From an uncultured Lachnospiraceae bacterium (GTDB lineage: Bacteria; Bacillota; Clostridia; Lachnospirales; Lachnospiraceae), in assembly GCA_949155905.1 (NCBI GenBank), contig CASCWU010000035.1:1-34548 (forward strand): 34,548 nucleotides of DNA, written 5' to 3'. The translations under genes were made by a program, and so were the position numbers. This document shows positions 16,583 to 24,483 of the stretch, one piece after another. Each line of letters starts with the position of its first letter. Position 1 is the stretch's first letter. The notes beneath the pieces were generated by a model. That model was not told the DNA's origin. It did not search any database and saw only the letters and a list, made by a program, of their open reading frames with translations.

Positions 16583-18073
16583 TTGAAGTATAGAAGGAAA
16601 AAACAGATGCCAGGATACCGTCCTGTTTTCTTTTGGATAGCCTGTTTGGCGGGAGTCTGTGGCCTGGTTCTTGTTCTGCTTTTTGTGAGAGCGAATCAGG
16701 AAGAGCGCCGAGGAGAACACCGCCAGAATTCGGCTAAGGATCAGCCGTTTTCCTGGGAAAGCTGGAACACAAGGGAAAGTATTGACAGCTCTAAGGAACG
16801 GCTGGCGCGGTATGAAAAGCTGAAACAGCAATATTTCCCGGAGGATTCCCCGCATGGCCACTATATCTGGGCAGAGGAGGCACCTGCACTTCCGTTATGG
16901 TCGATGTTTGGCAGCGATATCTGCGCTGTTGTAACCGTGACAAAAGGGTGTGAACAATCCGCCCTCGAAAGCCGAAATTTAAGGGATGAGACGATAGATA
17001 TACTGAATTCGGCGTACAGGGAACTAAACGGTAATCCGGGAGCAGAACATTTGAACCCGGAGCAGGTGCTGCTTTTGCTGCAACAAAGGCCGAGCCTGAT
17101 GTGGGAGCTTCCAGCTTACGGAGAAAAGGAGAGCTTTGAAGTTGAGGTGGAGGAATACCTGTTTGACCGTACCGGTCGTTATCAGAAAAACTTTTCCATA
17201 GAGGCAGAGAACGGCTCCGTTTGGTATAGCTTTGGACGGATTCCTGCTTACAAGGGGTTGAGGATGGTCGTGTTTTTAGAAACGGCGGATTCGGGAAATG
17301 GAATTGGGAACCTGTGCTGGAATTTTTTTATTTCGGAGGAGGGCTATATCGTACCAATGACAGAGGAGTATGGAAGTTATCAGCAGTACCTGTCCGTAGA
17401 GGATGAGTATGTCGGAATGTAGGATTACGGTGGCTATCGGCTGGAGGATTATCTGGAGGTAGTAAGGTTGGGGTATCATGCCTGGGCAAGAGAGCGAAAC
17501 TGCTCTTGGACGATTTATGAATATTTGAACCAAAAGCTGGCGCCCGCCGCCGTCCAGCCGATCAACGGTTCCGTTATTACCAGCGCCTGGAAGGTAATCT
17601 TTAAGGAGAAAGAGGGAGAAACCGAGCGATACCAGTTGGTGGCCCTGGTAGAAGATTTCTGGATTGACGAGGTTTTGCAGCAGGTGATAGGGGTTGGGAC
17701 GTTGGAGCTGGAACGGGAAAAGGGAGGAGACGAGTATACCGTCAAAACGGATGCGCTGGAGTGGCAGGAGGTGAATTTGGAAAAGGGAAGGCTAAAGGAT
17801 TCCTTTTCCGAAGAAGCCCTGGAGCAGATGACAAAGGCTCTGGAAGAGGCAAAGAAGGCTTTGGAAGAGGCAGAGAAGGTTTTAGAAGAGAGGGAGAAAG
17901 CTTCGGCAGAGTCAGAAACGGATTCGGCAACAGCGGAAACGGCCTCCGAATACTGGGTGATGAAGAAGAGGAGGGGACTGGCGGAGGCGGCAAAAAGAAA
18001 GCTGGAAAGCTGGCGGATGGGGCAAAAGAGGGAAGAACGGTATGAAAAATTGCGGGAGCAATCCGAAACATAA
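16583..18073 (+). pseudogene. A-module membrane protein with in-frame nonsense codon
   Basis: The start is a TTG at 16583 after GGAAGGGGGAAGG; the paralogue at 18153 has ATG at the equivalent place (KKQMPGYRP follows in both). A membrane helix (residues about 11-32) and most of module A are present: SWNTRESIDSSKERLARYEK, SDICAVVTVTKG, VEEYLFDRTGRYQ, GRIPAYKGLRMVVFLE, EEGYIVPMTEEY. At 17420-17422 the expected TGG of EYVGMWDYGG is TAG, a G-to-A nonsense change. The same frame continues intact to 18073 (DYGGYRLEDYLEV, QPINGSVITSAWKVI, EDFWIDEVLQQVIGVGTLE) and ends in a Leu/Glu/Ala/Lys coiled coil plus the junction helix RYEKLREQSET. Either a recent pseudogene, a sequencing error, or a protein shortened to 279 residues; ATG 17468 has no clear ribosome site. 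Confidence 0.75.
17837..17899 (+). repeat. Three 21-nt tandem units encoding a coiled coil
   Basis: Units at 17837-17857, 17858-17878 and 17879-17899 each encode a heptad of the form ALEEAKK, ALEEAEK and VLEEREK. The paralogue at 18153 carries only about one such heptad, so the copy number has changed by slippage or unequal recombination. Confidence 0.7.
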
Positions 18074-18152
18074 AAGGAAGAGGGGGATTGCCAACTACCC
18101 ATCACCTAAAGAGAAAGGCTTTCCGTCTAGGATAAAAGAAAGGAATTTAATT

Positions 18153-19586
18153 ATGAAGTGGAAAAGAAAAAAACAGATGCCGGGATATCGTCCTGCTTTC
18201 TTTCGGATAGTCTGTCTGGCAGGAGTCTGCGGCCTGGTTCTTGTTCTGCTTTTTGTGAAAGCGAATCAGGGAGAGCGCCGAGGAGAACATCAGGAAGGGG
18301 GTCAGGAAGAAAACCAGGAAGGAAGTCGAGAAGAAAATCATTGGGATTGGGCTGATACACAGCCATTTTCCTGGGATACCTGGAACACGAAGGAGAGTAT
18401 CGACACTTCCCGGGAACGTCTGGAGCGGTATGAAAGGCTAAAGCAGAGGTATTTCCCGGAGAATTCCCCGCACGGCTGCTATATCTGGGCGGAGGAGGCG
18501 CCTGCACTTCCTTTACAGTCGATGCTTGGCAGCGATATCTGCGCTGTTGTCACCGTGACAAAAGGACGTGAACAGCAGAGTATAGAAAACTGGGAGGCAA
18601 CGGATAAATTTTATTCGGCGTACCGGGAACTGGTTGGAAAGCCTGGAGAGGAGCCTTTAAACCCGGAACAGCTCACAGAATTATTGCAAAAGAAGCCAAG
18701 TCTGATGTGGGAAATTCTTCTGCATGAATGGGAAGAGAAGTTTGAGGTGAAGGTAGACGAATATCTGTATGACCGTACCGGACGCTATGCGGATACGTTG
18801 ACAATACAGAAAAAATTGGACTCCGCCTGGTGGCACTACGGAGCAATTCCCGGTTATAAGGGGTTGCGGATGGTGGTGTTCCTGAGAGTGGAAAATTCAG
18901 GAAATGGCATCAGTGACTTACGGTGGAACTATTTTATTTCCGATGACGGCTATGTCGTGCCGATGACGGAGAATTATGCCGATTACCGGTTGAACGATGA
19001 CGAGTATGTCGGGATGTGGGATTACGGCGGGTATCGGCTGGAGGATTATCTGGAGGTAGTAAGGACAGGGTATAACGGCCTGGAGAGTGAAAAAAGCCAT
19101 AATCAGGCGATATATGAATATCTGAACAGGAGACTGACACCGTCGGTCATCCAGACCATCAACGGATCGGAAATTACCAGTGCCTGGGAGATCGTAGCCG
19201 AGGAGACAGAAGGAGAAATCAGGCGCTATCAGATGGTGGCGTTGACGGAGGATTTCTGGATTGACGAGGTTTTGCAGCAGGCGATAGGGATTGGCACGCT
19301 GGAAGTGGGACGGGAAAAAGACGGGATAGGATATACGGTTAAGGCGGATGATATGGAGTGGCGGGAGGTAGATTTGGAAAAAGGAGAGCTGATTGGTTCT
19401 TTTTCAGAGGAGGCTCTGGCGCGGCTGGAGGAGGCTTTGGAAGAGGCGGAAATAGCTTCCGAATGGTGGATAAGGGAGCAGCGGGAGAGGCTGGACAGGG
19501 AGGCACGAAGCGCCTCGGAGGGGCAGAAGCAAAAACGGCGGACGGAGAAACGGTATGAAAAAATACGGGCGTTATCGGCAGAATAG
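18153..19586 (+). CDS. A-module membrane-anchored protein, intact
   Basis: A 477-residue protein. ATG 18153 is chosen over the upstream ATG 18042 because GAAAGGA lies 10 nt before it and because MKWKRKKQMPGYRPAFF then aligns with the start of the preceding paralogue. One membrane helix (about residues 14-34) is followed by a Glu/Gln/Gly-rich spacer and module A: TWNTKESIDTSRERLERYER, SDICAVVTVTKGREQ, a helical insert (YRELVGKPGEEPLNPEQL) not present in the A+B proteins, DEYLYDRTGRYADTLTIQ, IPGYKGLRMVVFLRV, DDGYVVPMTENY and EYVGMWDYGGYRLEDYLEVV. The protein ends at the helix EKRYEKIRALSAE, the position where the A+B proteins continue into module B. It is therefore an A module without B. Located outside the membrane; function unknown. 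Confidence 0.75.
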   Translation: MKWKRKKQMPGYRPAFFRIVCLAGVCGLVLVLLFVKANQGERRGEHQEGGQEENQEGSREENHWDWADTQPFSWDTWNTKESIDTSRERLERYERLKQRYFPENSPHGCYIWAEEAPALPLQSMLGSDICAVVTVTKGREQQSIENWEATDKFYSAYRELVGKPGEEPLNPEQLTELLQKKPSLMWEILLHEWEEKFEVKVDEYLYDRTGRYADTLTIQKKLDSAWWHYGAIPGYKGLRMVVFLRVENSGNGISDLRWNYFISDDGYVVPMTENYADYRLNDDEYVGMWDYGGYRLEDYLEVVRTGYNGLESEKSHNQAIYEYLNRRLTPSVIQTINGSEITSAWEIVAEETEGEIRRYQMVALTEDFWIDEVLQQAIGIGTLEVGREKDGIGYTVKADDMEWREVDLEKGELIGSFSEEALARLEEALEEAEIASEWWIREQRERLDREARSASEGQKQKRRTEKRYEKIRALSAE

Positions 19587-19611
19587 AAGGATAGAAAGGG
19601 GAGGGCATACG

Positions 19612-21120
19612 ATGAGGCAGGATAACAGACAAGATGGAAAAAAGCTGCTGTTTTCTGTGGCAGCCGCTATAGGACTGTGGATTTTAGCCGGTTTTTTTGG
19701 AGGGCTGATATTCCAAACTTATTTCGGAAGAGAGGAGAAAAGCAAAGATCAAAGGCCGCTTGCTTTTTTCGATATAATGTGCCATGACGAAAACGGCTTT
19801 GACTTTGACGGTTTTTTCCTGCAGGATAACTATGAGCTGTTTGAAAAACGGCTGGCCGTGACAAAAGGGGCAAGGAAGCCCGAAATCACTACCTGGACAG
19901 AATGTGAATACAAGGGAACGATTACAAGAGTCCGGTTTCCGGAAATACGGCTGAAAGCATATCCAGGAGCAAGAGGGGAAGTGATATATCAGTTTTATGA
20001 GGGGCAGTTTTTAGAGGGTTCTCTATGTGTGATTTTTCCTTCTTACCAAGAGGCGAAGGAGTATGTCCAGAAACGGATGGAAGCAGTTTCGGGGTACCGG
20101 GATAAAAAATACCAGGAAAGACAGGAACAGTATGGAATAACGGATGGGGGTTGGTGGACATGGGAAACGGGAGAAGAGGGAAGAACCTATGAGGGAAGGT
20201 ATGTAGATCGGCAGCATACATGTCTGAGTTTTTTTGCAGAAGAAACGTCAGAGGAAGAAGGCTATGCCAAGATTCAATTTGGAGAAAACATAAACAGAGA
20301 GTATGCAGACGGGCGGGCGGCAAGCCGTTATTTTTCCTTTGAAGATACAGAGGATTCAGAATTTTGTCTGGAATCTCCTCCACAGGTTTATATAGAGTAT
20401 AGTCTGGAAGAACTGTGTGGAGAAAGCACGGCGATAGTAAAGGCAAGCTACGTTTCCAGAACAGAATTGGATTTATTCCTGGGAATCCATGTGTTTAAGT
20501 TAGAAAAGGACTTTATTGGAAACATAGAAGAAACCTACCTTCATCTTTACGGGGAAGGGAGAAAACGCTTTGAAAAGGGAGAAAGCTATTATTTGTTCCT
20601 GAGAGAAGATCCTTCACCGCTATATCCACATATTGTTTACCATTTGACGGGTTCGGTTGACGGATACCAGAAGGAGGAGGAAAATATTTCCCCGGCTATC
20701 AAAGAGGAAGTAAAAAAGGGGAATTATTCTGTAAAAGAAGAGGAAAAAACGGTAGAAGAAGATTATCAAAATGCCGATTTAATCTATCGGGTAAAAATAA
20801 CCGGAGTAGAAGCTTTAAATCCATTTGAACAAGGCTGTTCGGGAGAGATATCAGAGGTCATAAGGGCGCGTTATGGGGTTGCCAGGCGATGGGGGGGGAA
20901 CATGCTTTATATCCGCACATCGTTTGACGTAGAGCCAGGAGAGGAATTTTTTGTATTGGAAGATAAGGAAAAAATAGGAACTTATGTAGAGGAGGAAAAA
21001 AGACAACGGGGATATCGGTTGGACAGCCCGGAGGGCAGGTATCTTCAGAAGCAGATAGAAGCAGGAAATGACAAAGAGGAAGGGATGGTATACAGTGAAG
21101 CAGAACGGCAGGCAGAATAG
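19612..21120 (+). CDS. C-module membrane-anchored protein, copy 1
   Basis: A 502-residue protein. ATG 19612 follows a strong AAAGGGGAGGG site, so the upstream in-frame ATG 19555, inside the previous gene, is rejected. A single membrane helix (about residues 12-33; LFSVAAAIGLWILAGFFGGL) leads into an outside region with two parts. The first (PLAFFDIMCHDENGFDFDGF, LFEKRLAVTKGARKPEITTW, FPSYQEAKEYVQKRM, YVDRQHTCLSFFAEE) is unlike the A module. The second carries two beta-barrel-like repeats: STAIVKASYVSR to FEKGESYYLFLRE, then ADLIYRVKITGVEAL to VEPGEEFFVLED. The protein ends YRLDSPEGRYLQKQIE. It contains a G8 tract (20891-20898) in the second repeat. It overlaps the next gene, its close paralogue. 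No enzyme motif seen. Confidence 0.7.
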   Translation: MRQDNRQDGKKLLFSVAAAIGLWILAGFFGGLIFQTYFGREEKSKDQRPLAFFDIMCHDENGFDFDGFFLQDNYELFEKRLAVTKGARKPEITTWTECEYKGTITRVRFPEIRLKAYPGARGEVIYQFYEGQFLEGSLCVIFPSYQEAKEYVQKRMEAVSGYRDKKYQERQEQYGITDGGWWTWETGEEGRTYEGRYVDRQHTCLSFFAEETSEEEGYAKIQFGENINREYADGRAASRYFSFEDTEDSEFCLESPPQVYIEYSLEELCGESTAIVKASYVSRTELDLFLGIHVFKLEKDFIGNIEETYLHLYGEGRKRFEKGESYYLFLREDPSPLYPHIVYHLTGSVDGYQKEEENISPAIKEEVKKGNYSVKEEEKTVEEDYQNADLIYRVKITGVEALNPFEQGCSGEISEVIRARYGVARRWGGNMLYIRTSFDVEPGEEFFVLEDKEKIGTYVEEEKRQRGYRLDSPEGRYLQKQIEAGNDKEEGMVYSEAERQAE

Positions 21121-22642
21121 GGAAAAAAGAGCCTATTTCCTGGAAAACAGGATGCTTTTTCCAGCCATATTAGCGGTATCTTTCTGGCTTCTGGCAAGTC
21201 TGTCTGCCCGTTTTTTATTGGAAAACCATCTGGCAGAGGAGGAGAAACAAAAGGCCGAAAAGCCGCTTGCCTTCTTTGGTGCGATGTGCCACGATAAAAA
21301 AGGGTTTGATTTTGATGGTTTTTTCCTGCGGGACAGCTATGAACTGTTTGAAAAGCGGCTGGCCGTGACAAAAGGGGCAAGGAAGCCTGAAATCACGACG
21401 TGGCTGATGTATGAAGAGGAGGTGACGACGGTTTGGTTTTCCGAAATCCAGCTAGAGGAGTACCCTGGCGCAGTAGGAAGAGTGATGTACCAGTTTTGCG
21501 GGGGACAGTTTATAAAAGGTTATTGGAAGGTAGCCTTTCCTTCTTATCAGGAGGCGAAGGCATATATTCAGGAACGGATGGAGGAAACCGCCGTTTATCA
21601 GGATAAGCAGTATAAGAAAAATCAGGATCGGGGAGGACTGGTGGACGGAGCCCGGTGGATATGGGAAACAGGAAAAAACGGGGAGGTGATGGCGGGGACG
21701 TATGTGGATCGGCAGCATACTTATCTGGCCTTTATGACATCCGAACGGGACGATCCGGATGCCTATGCCGAGATTCAGTTTGGAGAAAATATCAATTTGG
21801 AATACCGGGAGGGAAGAGAAAAGAGCCGCTATTTTTCCTTTGAAATAAAGAAAGACACACCAGAGCCGCTTCCGATGGTTCCACCGGATATTTCCATTAT
21901 AGAGAGCTTTCAGGAATTATGTGAAAAAAGTGATACGATAGTAAAAGCAAGCTATGTTTCCAGAATCCGGCTGGATGAGATGGGAAAAAGTGTCCATGTA
22001 TTTCGGTTGGAGGAGGATTTTGTCGGAAATTGGAAGGAACCTTATCTTTACCTCTATGAAGAAAGCATCCAGGTTTTTGAACGGGGCGAAAGCTATTATT
22101 TGTTTTTAAAAACAGTTTCGGAGTATTTATATCCGCATACAGTTTGCTATCTGAATGACTATTATCTTTCGGAAAAGGAAACCAAGGAAGAGAACGCTTG
22201 TTTTTTTGAACTGGGTACGGAAGAAGTAAGGCATATCTCTGATACGATCCGAAAGAACGTAAAAAACGGGAATTACTCGGTAAAAAACCAGAAAAAACCC
22301 TTGGCAGAAATCTGTCGGGAGGCCGATGCAGTTTATCGGGTAGCGCTCATTGAAGCGACGATACAAAGCCCGTTTGGACAGGAGTGTATCGGAGAGGTAT
22401 CAGAGGTGTTAAAGGAGGAGTATCCGGCAGGCGGGAAATGGGTTGGGGACAGGATGTACCATATCCGGGTGCCGGTTGATGCCGATTTGGGAGAGGAATT
22501 TTTTGTCCTGAAATATTATGACGAAGAAAAAAGGCGCTATGTCGATTATGCAGAAGGGCATCGAGCATATCGGGTGGACAGCCCGGAGGGCAGATATATC
22601 CAGAAACAGATAGGCGAGGAAAGCGGGAGGGATGACGGATGA
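21068..22642 (+). CDS. C-module membrane-anchored protein, copy 2
   Basis: A paralogue of the preceding protein (524 residues from ATG 21068, 515 from GTG 21095). GTG 21095 has the better ribosome site (AGAGGAAGGG at 21075-21084), so it may be the true start; either way the gene begins inside its neighbour. After one membrane helix (LFPAILAVSFWLLASLSARF) come the same landmarks: PLAFFGAMCHDKKGFDFDGF, LFEKRLAVTKGARKPEITTW, YVDRQHTYLAFMTSE, the beta-like repeat SDTIVKASYVSRIRLDEM to FERGESYYLFLK, and the second repeat ADAVYRVALIEAT to LGEEFFVLKYYDEE, ending YRVDSPEGRYIQKQI. The segment around KRLAVTKGARKPEITTW is almost the same at the DNA level in both copies, showing recent duplication or gene conversion. 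Its stop overlaps the next start (ATGA). Function unknown. Confidence 0.7.
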   Translation: MTKRKGWYTVKQNGRQNREKRAYFLENRMLFPAILAVSFWLLASLSARFLLENHLAEEEKQKAEKPLAFFGAMCHDKKGFDFDGFFLRDSYELFEKRLAVTKGARKPEITTWLMYEEEVTTVWFSEIQLEEYPGAVGRVMYQFCGGQFIKGYWKVAFPSYQEAKAYIQERMEETAVYQDKQYKKNQDRGGLVDGARWIWETGKNGEVMAGTYVDRQHTYLAFMTSERDDPDAYAEIQFGENINLEYREGREKSRYFSFEIKKDTPEPLPMVPPDISIIESFQELCEKSDTIVKASYVSRIRLDEMGKSVHVFRLEEDFVGNWKEPYLYLYEESIQVFERGESYYLFLKTVSEYLYPHTVCYLNDYYLSEKETKEENACFFELGTEEVRHISDTIRKNVKNGNYSVKNQKKPLAEICREADAVYRVALIEATIQSPFGQECIGEVSEVLKEEYPAGGKWVGDRMYHIRVPVDADLGEEFFVLKYYDEEKRRYVDYAEGHRAYRVDSPEGRYIQKQIGEESGRDDG

Positions 22643-24039
22643 AAAAACAAAAACGGCTTTGGGGAATTATCGGGGCGGTTTGCGCCGTTTGCATTACTGG
22701 AATCGGCAGTATTGCACTGCTCTGTTTTTCCGGTGGACGGGAACACCAGGAATGGCGGGAGATAAAAGAAATCGAACGGCTAAGGAACGCCTATGTATTT
22801 CAGGATTGCCCGGAAGTGTTGGCTTTGCCGGAACGGACAGAGGAGCAGATAGCCCATTATGCGGAGTTAAAAAAGCGGTACTATCCAAAGTTTATGCCAA
22901 CCGGAGTGGAAGTGAATTTTTTTGAGGATCCTAAGTTACCGTCTTTAGAAGGAATTTGCGGAAATCGGGAAATCTGTGCGGTAGTGACCGTGACGGAGGG
23001 GTATGAAAGGATGCCGCAAAGGGAGTTATGCAGCGCCTATCAGGAGCAGTTTGGCGATCCGGGGGCAGAAGTGCTAAGTCAGGAACAGGTACTCCGGCTA
23101 CTGGAGGCAGAGCCAGGGCTGATGTGGAGGCTGGAATATGAAAGAGAACTGTTTGAGGTGGACGTAGAGGAGTATCTTTACGACCGGACAGGGTGCTACC
23201 TGGATCATTTGACGATACAGCCAGCCAGTAAGTTTTTAGGAGGATATGGCCATATCCCCGCTTACCAGGGATTACGGATGGTAGTCTTTTTACAGGTGGA
23301 GGCGTTTGACTATTGCAGCACAGATTTGGCCTGGAGTTATATTTTGACGGAGGATGGCTGCGTCGTGCCGATGACAGAGGAGTTCGGTAATTATAAAGAA
23401 GACTACCAGGAGCTGCGCCAGAGAGTGGAGGAGGCGGAAACGTCCGGCAATGGGCAGACAGGTGGGAGCGGGCAGGAAGAAAACGGCAGAACCAGGCAGG
23501 CGGAGGATTACCGGGAAATGGTGGAGTTCGGCGGTTGCCGTTTGGCGGAGTATGCGGAAGCGGTGAAGCTTGCAAATAGGAATTGGGAAAAGCGGGAAAA
23601 GAGAGATCAGGCTATTTATGATTATCTGAACCAAAGGCTGGTTCCAGAGGTAGTAAAGTTCAACGGCTCCAAAATTTCGAGCGCCTGGAGGCTGCTGATG
23701 GAAAAGAAGGGGAAAAAGCGCGAGGCTTACCGGCTGGTGGCTGTGGTAGAGGATATTTGGGTGGACGAGATATTGCAGAAAACACGTTGTGCCGGAATGC
23801 TGGAGTTGGAATGGGACGGAGAGGGTTATACTATAATCGACGATACACTGGAATGGGATATTGAGGAACCGGAACAGCTTTCCGAAGAAAACCGGGCATG
23901 GATTATAGGGTTGGGAAGCTCCTGGGAGGATGTAATAAGCGGCCTGGAATGGGAGGCGACGAGCGGTTTGAGTTCGTGGGAGGGGAAGCAGAGAGAGGAA
24001 AAGAGGTATGAGGAAATGAGGGAAAAAGCGGAAGAGTGA
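22639..24039 (+). CDS. A-module membrane-anchored protein, divergent copy
   Basis: A 466-residue protein whose ATG overlaps the previous stop by four bases, with CGGGAGGGA upstream. One membrane helix (about residues 8-28; LWGIIGAVCAVCITGIGSIA) precedes a diverged A module: REICAVVTVTEGYE, VEEYLYDRTGCYLDHLTIQP, HIPAYQGLRMVVFLQVEAF, EDGCVVPMTEEF. The EYVGMWDYGG motif is replaced by a Gly/Gln/Glu linker (SGNGQTGGSGQEENG) and MVEFGGCRLAEYAEAV. The later part keeps FNGSKISSAWRLL, VEDIWVDEILQKTRCAGMLE and the terminal helix EKRYEEMREKAEE, again ending at the A/B junction. It is the most different A copy and the last gene of the array. No clear terminator follows. Confidence 0.7.
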   Translation: MKKQKRLWGIIGAVCAVCITGIGSIALLCFSGGREHQEWREIKEIERLRNAYVFQDCPEVLALPERTEEQIAHYAELKKRYYPKFMPTGVEVNFFEDPKLPSLEGICGNREICAVVTVTEGYERMPQRELCSAYQEQFGDPGAEVLSQEQVLRLLEAEPGLMWRLEYERELFEVDVEEYLYDRTGCYLDHLTIQPASKFLGGYGHIPAYQGLRMVVFLQVEAFDYCSTDLAWSYILTEDGCVVPMTEEFGNYKEDYQELRQRVEEAETSGNGQTGGSGQEENGRTRQAEDYREMVEFGGCRLAEYAEAVKLANRNWEKREKRDQAIYDYLNQRLVPEVVKFNGSKISSAWRLLMEKKGKKREAYRLVAVVEDIWVDEILQKTRCAGMLELEWDGEGYTIIDDTLEWDIEEPEQLSEENRAWIIGLGSSWEDVISGLEWEATSGLSSWEGKQREEKRYEEMREKAEE

Positions 24040-24109
24040 GTTATTTAGGGAATATTAGGAGACTATCCTATACAAGATGGTTATTTGCGACAGAAAAACA
24101 AAAAGGATA

Positions 24110-24138
24110 TTGTCAAAAAGCAGGGAATATGCTACAGT
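24110..24138 (+). promoter_or_regulatory. Promoter of the type I toxin
   Basis: TTGTCA (24110-24115), 17 nt, then TACAGT (24133-24138) preceded by TG at the extended -10 position. Transcription would begin near 24145 and give a leader of about 100 nt before the toxin start. Confidence 0.65.
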
Positions 24139-24216
24139 ATTGACATGGGAAAACCATAGAGCTAAAGGCGGCTTACCCTCCACTTTCGGAGGGAACCTCT
24201 GGCAATTAAGAGGACA

Positions 24217-24241
24217 GCCCTCCAGACTAAGGAAGGAGGGC
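24217..24241 (+). promoter_or_regulatory. Hairpin that hides the toxin ribosome binding site
   Basis: GCCCTCC (24217-24223) pairs perfectly with GGAGGGC (24235-24241), which is the ribosome binding site of the toxin. Two further hairpins lie upstream (CCCTCC/GGAGGG at about 24175-24193 and CCTCT/AGAGG at about 24196-24213). Sequestration of the site in the full-length mRNA is typical of type I toxins; its role here is inferred. Confidence 0.6.
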
Positions 24242-24247
24242 GATACG

Positions 24248-24343
24248 ATGTATGTTACATATGCGGAATTATTCCAATTTTGTACTTTCATTGTAGCTCT
24301 TGTTGGGGTATGCTATACCATCTTCAAGAGCAAAAGAAAATAG
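24248..24343 (+). CDS. Holin-like type I toxin peptide
   Basis: A 31-residue peptide with a short N-terminus (MYVTYAELFQ), one membrane helix (FCTFIVALVGVCYTIF) and a basic tail (KSKRK). This is the pattern of the putative holin-like toxin family (Hol_Tox) in Bacillota, whose overexpression damages the membrane. AAGGAGGG lies directly upstream. The coding region is followed by a strong hairpin and by the 5' part of an opposing small RNA unit with its own promoter. The peptide lies within a longer in-frame ORF (from 24077), but the position of the ribosome site and the family length support ATG 24248. Confidence 0.75.
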   Translation: MYVTYAELFQFCTFIVALVGVCYTIFKSKRK

Positions 24344-24439
24344 CCGCCAACTACCGCAAATAGTTGACGGCTGACCCTTTTCGGAGGGTTTTGATCGTCT
24401 ATGAAATAGGGTGGGCCGCTTCTATGGCTTTCCCTTTTC
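24335..24439 (-). ncRNA. Antisense RNA antitoxin (predicted)
   Basis: From the minus-strand promoter at 24446-24474, transcription would start near 24439 and run back over the toxin mRNA 3' region. The hairpin at 24342-24372, followed on this strand by the T-rich ATTTTCTTTT, would end it, giving an RNA of about 100 nt complementary to the toxin transcript tail. This is the usual arrangement of type I loci. Boundaries are estimated. Confidence 0.55.
24342..24392. terminator. Bidirectional terminator between toxin and antitoxin
   Basis: AGCCGCCAACTA (24342-24353) pairs with TAGTTGACGGCT (24361-24372) with one mismatch. A second small stem ACCCT/AGGGT (24374-24389) with TTTT serves the + strand. 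On the minus strand the first stem is followed by ATTTTCTTTT. Confidence 0.65.
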
Positions 24440-24445
24440 ATATCT

Positions 24446-24474
24446 AATATAACACATCTGGCTATAAGACGCAA
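24446..24474 (-). promoter_or_regulatory. Promoter of the antisense RNA
   Basis: Read on the minus strand: TTGCGT (24474-24469), 17 nt, TATATT (24451-24446) with TG one base before it (extended -10). It points toward the toxin gene. Confidence 0.65.
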
Positions 24475-24483
24475 GAAGTTTTT

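Noticed and set aside
7420..17422. Amber (TAG) recoding of the whole genome
   Set aside because: Many intact genes in the window end in TAG (for example at 3317, 16466, 19586, 21120, 26834, 30149, 31156), with normal family lengths, so TAG is an ordinary stop here.
17468..18073. Independent gene starting at ATG 17468
   Set aside because: It is the in-frame continuation of module A after a nonsense codon and has no convincing ribosome binding site.
18042..18152. N-terminal extension of the A-module gene from ATG 18042
   Set aside because: The extension overlaps the previous gene, lacks a ribosome site, and is not present in the paralogue whose start aligns with 18153.
19555..19611. Start of the C-module gene at ATG 19555
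   Set aside because: It lies inside the preceding gene, while ATG 19612 has a strong AAAGGGGAGGG site and gives a normal anchor sequence.
9615..24000. Numerous long minus-strand ORFs opposite the array, rich in Ser, Pro and Leu
   Set aside because: They mirror GA-rich coding sequence on the + strand, lack ribosome sites and known domains, and do not keep frame between paralogues.
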